NCBI RefSeq assembly: GCF_900626145.1
Contig: NZ_LR130817.1
Span: 925,914-989,913 of the forward strand
Direction: 5' to 3'
Length of the DNA stretch: 64,000 nucleotides
From: Intestinimonas timonensis
GTDB taxonomy: Bacteria > Bacillota > Clostridia > Oscillospirales > Oscillospiraceae
Shown here piece by piece: positions 60,396-64,000 of this stretch. The translations under genes were made by a program, and so were the position numbers. The notes beneath the pieces are model-generated. The model did no database searches, had not been told where the DNA came from, and saw only the letters and a program-made list of their open reading frames with translations. Position 1 is the first letter of the stretch. The number at the start of each line of letters is the position of its first letter.

Positions 60396-60981
60396 TTTAA
60401 ATGCTTTTCAAATTTTTGCTGATCATCTTTCAAATCTTAAAGAAACTTCCATAGATAAGAGAGACGGAACGCCACAATATATGACCCTATCGACTCGAGA
60501 AGCCGTCAATTTTGATGGTGTAAAAGAAGAGTATGTAAAACCGCTGGGAGTAAGTGAAATACCTAAGTCAAATGACGCACTTTTTGATGATGGAAAAGGT
60601 TTCCTAGTTTTTGTTGAATTTAAAAATGGATTTATGGATCGCCCTAAACAATTTGCAGTTCGAAAAAAAGTGTATGATAGTGCGCTCATTTTTACCGATA
60701 TAACCTCCACGGGAATATCGTATATGCGAGATCATATAAAGTATATTTTGGTATATAATGAAACTGCAAATCAGGACAACGGTCTCGACGAAGAACTTAA
60801 GAAAAAACGAAAGACGGCAGTTCAACCATCTCCTGCATTCGATGCTTTTGCTAAGAATGTGGGAAAGTATGCAAATGAAGAATATGTGTGTTTTGGGCTT
60901 AAAATATTTCAAAATTATTGCTTCAAGGAAGTACACACATACACCGAAGCTGAATTTAATGCATACTTGTCAACATTATGA
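60388..60981 (+). CDS. putative PD-(D/E)xK-like partner of the ATPase
   Basis: 197 residues, family not recognised. LFDDGKGFLVFVEFKNGFMD contains D-x(10)-ExK spacing (D in DDGKG, then VEFK) typical of restriction-like nuclease cores, followed by RKKVYDSALIFTDI and YMRDHIKYILVYNE. No membrane segment or signal. The start at 60388 lies inside the last codons of the ATPase gene. Nuclease activity is an inference from one motif; an alternative is a non-catalytic adaptor. It is the last gene of the operon, followed by an IS110-type element. Confidence 0.6.
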   Translation: MVDLNAFQIFADHLSNLKETSIDKRDGTPQYMTLSTREAVNFDGVKEEYVKPLGVSEIPKSNDALFDDGKGFLVFVEFKNGFMDRPKQFAVRKKVYDSALIFTDITSTGISYMRDHIKYILVYNETANQDNGLDEELKKKRKTAVQPSPAFDAFAKNVGKYANEEYVCFGLKIFQNYCFKEVHTYTEAEFNAYLSTL

Positions 60982-61190
60982 CTACACTACGAGATTAAAC
61001 TAACTGCTTTGAAGTCGTTTGGTTGAATGTATTTAACCATATGTTTTTCTTGAAATGAATTAGGAGATTCCTGTAATATGAGAAAATCCGGCGTTTGAAC
61101 AAAAAAGGACACTCCCTTACAATCAAAGTACACGAACAGGGTCAAAGCCCTAATAAAAACGTACGTTGAGATTGAAAGGAAGTATCCAAA

Positions 61191-62474
61191 ATGAGTGTAA
61201 CACAGAACGAGAAAATCCGTCAAGTCACAGAAACAACAATGGTCATTGGTGTGGATATTGCCAGCGAGATGCATTGGGCCAGAGCGTTCGACTGGCGCGG
61301 TTTGGAGCTTGGTAAGGCAGTCAAGTTTGAGAACAGCGCAGAGGGCTTTCGGTTCTTCCTGCATTGGCTGTCAGAATTGGCAGCCGAACAGAAGAAAAGC
61401 AGCGTCATGGTAGGGCTTGAGCCCACAGGACACTACTGGTTCACCCTGGCAGCGTACCTGCAAGGAAGCAGTATTAAGCTGGTGCTGGTCAATCCATACC
61501 ATGTGAAGCGCAGCAAAGAACTGGACGACGGACATCCCAGCAAGAGCGACAAGAAGGACCCCAAGACAATCGCAAAGCTGGTGCTGGAAGGGCGCTATGC
61601 ATTCCCATATATCCCACAGGGGCTGTATGCGGAACTGCGAGTTGCCATGAACTGCCGCTGGAGAGTACAGAAAGAGCTCACTTCAGTGCAGAATCAAATC
61701 CAACGTTGGCTGAAGATCTACTTTCCAGAACACAAAACAGTATTCGGAAAATTTGAGGGCATGGGAAGTATGGCGCTGCTTCATGCAGCACCGTTTCCTT
61801 CCGATTTAATCGCTTTAGGTGTGGATGGAATCAACCAGATATGGCGACAGATGAAACTGCGCTGTGTTGGCCTGAAACGGGCGCAAAGGGCCTTTGAAGC
61901 GGCCAAAAACAGCGTAGGATGCACAACGGGGATTGAAGCGGCCCGCATGGAGCTGCAAATTCTGCTGGAGGATTATGACGTGAAACTTCAGCAGTATGAA
62001 CGCATCATGGAGGTTGTGGAAAGCCTGTGCGGGCAAATCCCAGAGGCAGAAGAGCTGCTTCAAATCAAAGGGATCGGTCTCACCACTGTCGCTGGCATCT
62101 TTGCCGAAGTTGGAGACATTCGGCGCTTCTCATCCCCTCGCCAACTGCAAAAGCTGGCAGGACTCGCCATCACGGAAAACAGTTCCGGAAAGCATAAAGG
62201 CCAGACGGAAATTAGCCGGCGAGGGAGAGCACATCTGCGTGCAATCCTGTTCCGAGCGGCGATGCCACTGGTGGCGAAAAATGAGGAATTTCAAAAACTC
62301 CATCAGTATTTTACGACAAGAGCAGAAAACCCATTGAAGAAAATGCAGTCGATGATTGCGATATGTTGCAAGCTGCTTCGGGTGTTCTATGCAGTGGCCA
62401 TAAAAGGCTGTGCATACAGTGCAGAAAAAATGCTTGCTGACATCCACAGAAACCAGCCGCTGAAAGCGGCGTAG
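61191..62474 (+). CDS. IS110-family transposase (DEDD)
   Basis: 427 residues. An N-terminal RuvC-like DEDD domain (VIGVDIASEMHWARAFDWRG, MVGLEPTGHYWFTLAAYLQG, KSDKKDPKTIAKLVLEGRYA) and a C-terminal transposase_20 domain (LLQIKGIGLTTVAGIFAEVG, LQKLAGLAITENSSGKHKGQ, RRGRAHLRAILFRAAMPL) with the catalytic Ser region. GAAAGGAAG precedes the ATG. IS110 enzymes recombine guided by an element-encoded bridge RNA. The 209 bases upstream (60982-61190) are gene-free. Confidence 0.92.
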   Translation: MSVTQNEKIRQVTETTMVIGVDIASEMHWARAFDWRGLELGKAVKFENSAEGFRFFLHWLSELAAEQKKSSVMVGLEPTGHYWFTLAAYLQGSSIKLVLVNPYHVKRSKELDDGHPSKSDKKDPKTIAKLVLEGRYAFPYIPQGLYAELRVAMNCRWRVQKELTSVQNQIQRWLKIYFPEHKTVFGKFEGMGSMALLHAAPFPSDLIALGVDGINQIWRQMKLRCVGLKRAQRAFEAAKNSVGCTTGIEAARMELQILLEDYDVKLQQYERIMEVVESLCGQIPEAEELLQIKGIGLTTVAGIFAEVGDIRRFSSPRQLQKLAGLAITENSSGKHKGQTEISRRGRAHLRAILFRAAMPLVAKNEEFQKLHQYFTTRAENPLKKMQSMIAICCKLLRVFYAVAIKGCAYSAEKMLADIHRNQPLKAA

Positions 62475-62880
62475 TTCGCTTACAGGAAGCGTCTCTCTGT
62501 TGCGTCGCGGAAGAGACTCACACCGCTTCCGTTTAACTTGATTCCACAGGTATAAATACAGAGCCGGTAGTTGGTCAATGAATTTCACCATTAGAGCTTA
62601 GACTCGGTATAGGAGAACGACTGACACCACTTTGCAGGCAAGCAGGACGAAGGAATGTAGGGCAACGACCCTGATAGATATGGGAGGTTTGCTGCTGCGA
62701 AAGATGTGGTTTACCGTATGGCCTGTCATCCAGAAACCACTGGACGCGGGCTTTGCTGTACCCATTTTTCGCCGGAACCGATACTTGATGCTGTTCCTGC
62801 CTGTATCCTGCTCTGTATGAATTTGTGAAATCCTGCGAAAACGCAAGCATCAATGAGAAAAACTAAGATTATTTAGGGAG
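62475..62880 (+). ncRNA. 3' non-coding region of the IS110 element, candidate bridge RNA
   Basis: About 400 gene-free bases follow the transposase stop, including several self-complementary stretches (GAAGCG...CGCTTC, 62487-62528; CCAGAAACCACTGG, 62730-62743). Long transcribed non-coding ends of IS110/IS1111 elements encode the RNA that pairs with donor and target DNA. The position after the gene would fit the IS1111-type layout. Loops pairing to the target are not assigned, so this is a candidate only. Confidence 0.4.
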
Positions 62881-63124
62881 GTGGAAGGGATAAGGCCAGA
62901 TAAAAAGCAAGAGACTTTTCTAGAAATGGTGCAATAAATATGATATAATACTTATAAGCCAACCAATCGTCCGTCTCAAGCAAACCCCTTGATAGGATGG
63001 CCCAGATAGATTTTTGATAGCAAAAGTCCGAATAGACCTTAGGATAAGGATAAATCTGCGTCAAATAAAACCACGACGAATTAAATCACCTATACAAAAA
63101 AGTTTAGAAATGGATTTAACTCGG
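62881..63124. other. right-hand end of the second island segment
   Basis: No gene seen. A short AT-rich stretch leads to the third att core. Unlike the end at 32721 it has no TGGCAAC pair, so this segment's end differs from that of the CBASS element. Confidence 0.4.
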
Positions 63125-63304
63125 CGAGTGGGAATAATTTCAGAGGCCCGGAAAAGCCTGATATGACTGGGTTTTTGAGGGGTTAAGGCCCTTTGTGGCA
63201 ACGATTTGGCAACATTTTTTCATTATTCATAAAAAGAGAGCTAACTGATTTTGATTAGTCAGTTAGCTCTCTTTTTCTTTTTATTATTATTCTGTGCAAC
63301 AAAC
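63125..63304 (+). repeat. right copy of the 180-bp direct repeat with the third att core
   Basis: The core CGAGTGGGAATAA (63125-63137) is followed by the same element-left-end sequence as 25111-25277: TGGCAAC at 63196 and 63207 and the 18-bp terminator stem (63231-63248 with 63259-63276). It is probably the left end of a further related element, interrupted at 63305 by IS66. Confidence 0.85.
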
Positions 63305-64000
63305 GTAACCGTCAAATCTCCCTGCGCATAAAAAGGCCGCCATCTCAGTGCCTGTGCATTGAGATGGCGGCCTGCAGTTCTATTATGATTTAGGACTTCT
63401 GCATTCCTGGGGTGCGTTCACCGGGAGGAAAGATTCGGCCCAGGCTTCATCCGTCTGGCTCATGTCAGGCGCGTTGTGCAGGAGCCAAACCAGATAGCGG
63501 TAGGGATCCAGGTCGTTCTCCTTTGCGGTCTCAATCAGGCTGTAGATCACAGCGCTGGACTGGGCGCCGGCCGGGGTGTTGGAAAAGAGCCAGTTCTTCC
63601 GGCCCATGACGAATGGCTTAATGCTGCGCTCGGCACGGTTGTTGGAGAGTTCCAGCCTGCCGTCCTCCAGATAGCGTACCAGATAGGGCCACTGCTCCCG
63701 CAGATAGTGCAGTGCCTTGCCCAAGGCGGACTTGGGCGCCGTCTTGGCGCTGGTCTCATTTGCCCATGCCAACAGAGCGTCCAGAACCGGTTTCTCCAGT
63801 TCCAGCCGCTTGGTATAGCGCTCTTCCGGCGTCAGTTCCACGAGAGCCTGCTCCAACTGAAACAGCCTGGTGCAGTAACACTCGCCGGTGGCCGCCAGAG
63901 ATTCCTGCCGTTTCTCTTTGAGCAGCGTTTGCAGCGCCTCGTCAAATTTTCGCCTGGCATGAGCCCAGCAGCCCACCACCCGGATGTTCTCCGGCAGCTT
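63305..64000 (-). mobile_element. IS66-family element, right-hand part (runs out of window)
   Basis: It begins with the IS66-type end GTAACCGTCAAATC at 63305 and a hairpin (about 63333-63374) before the transposase gene end. The rest lies beyond the window. Confidence 0.88.
63383..64000 (-). CDS. IS66 transposase TnpC, C-terminal part
   Basis: The frame is open to the right edge (ENIRVVGCWAHARRKFDEAL onward), so the gene is cut by the window. Visible: the DDE_Tnp_IS66 domain with [20 protein letters not shown] (the catalytic Glu region), [20 protein letters not shown] and the C-terminal IS66 tail [20 protein letters not shown]. It shares its last ~95 codons with the fragment at 32943-33311. 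Confidence 0.92.
   Translation of the reverse strand, partial: KLPENIRVVGCWAHARRKFDEALQTLLKEKRQESLAATGECYCTRLFQLEQALVELTPEERYTKRLELEKPVLDALLAWANETSAKTAPKSALGKALHYLREQWPYLVRYLEDGRLELSNNRAERSIKPFVMGRKNWLFSNTPAGAQSSAVIYSLIETAKENDLDPYRYLVWLLHNAPDMSQTDEAWAESFLPVNAPQECRSPKS

Noticed and set aside
59118..60981. Assigning the ATPase/partner pair to PARIS, Septu, Gabija or OLD
   Set aside because: The partner lacks TOPRIM, HNH and helicase motifs, and the ATPase has no fused TOPRIM domain, so none of these names is justified by what can be seen.

Overview
The window reads as a chromosome segment of an anaerobic gut-type Clostridia, most like the high-GC Oscillospiraceae (Flavonifractor/Lawsonibacter-like). 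This rests on GC-rich housekeeping genes (leuA, carAB, guaA, nrdR), a T-box leader, S-layer-homology surface proteins, a collagen-like surface protein, a DUF421/DUF4363 pair, and typical Firmicutes mobile elements carrying tet(W). The genus cannot be fixed from sequence reading alone.

Layout. (1) 1-5.4 kb: the integrase end of a degenerate phage-like element. It holds a Uma2 protein, terminase small subunit, two sigma/HTH-like proteins, a replisome-organiser-like gene, an excisionase, a cI-like repressor and a tyrosine integrase next to tRNA-Gln(CUG). (2) 5.5-25.1 kb: core chromosome with BI-1, T-box/leuA, collagen-like protein, nrdR, 5'-nucleotidase with S-layer-homology (SLH) repeats, DUF421-DUF4363, SLH proteins (one hit by an IS5-type element), metallophosphoesterase, carAB and guaA. 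(3) 25.1-63.3 kb: a large accessory island beginning exactly in the 3' end of guaA. (4) 63.3-64 kb: an IS66 element at the window edge.

The island is a stack of elements. A 13-bp core formed by the last codons of guaA recurs at 25098, 32839 and 63125. The first and third copies head an ungapped 180-bp direct repeat. Between the first two cores lies a ~7.7-kb element with paired TGGCAAC arm sites at both ends, a regulator and an excisionase, but an integrase cut to ~18 codons. It carries an apparently complete three-gene CBASS anti-phage system (HNH-SAVED effector, CD-NTase, E2-like protein) plus remnants of an AIPR gene and of a restriction enzyme. Between the second and third cores are mobilizable-element fragments, an integrative mobilizable element with serine recombinase, relaxase, replication genes and tet(W) with its attenuator leader, an XRE/SLOG pair, a third IS5-type copy, and a defence operon. 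That operon has a small HTH protein, HsdR, HsdM, HsdS, an ImmA/IrrE peptidase, an AAA ATPase and a small PD-(D/E)xK-like protein, and is followed by an IS110 transposase with a long 3' non-coding tail.

The most promising leads for something undescribed are the overlapping ATPase/nuclease-like pair with the ImmA/IrrE peptidase inside the type I restriction operon (58.5-61.0 kb), and the guaA-targeted tandem array that moves CBASS as an integrase-less cassette. A ~1-kb module (RepA fragment, GC-rich inverted repeat, DUF6061 gene) occurs twice in direct orientation, each copy followed by a same-orientation IS copy. This gives the island recombination substrates that could delete or amplify the CBASS and tet(W) interval.
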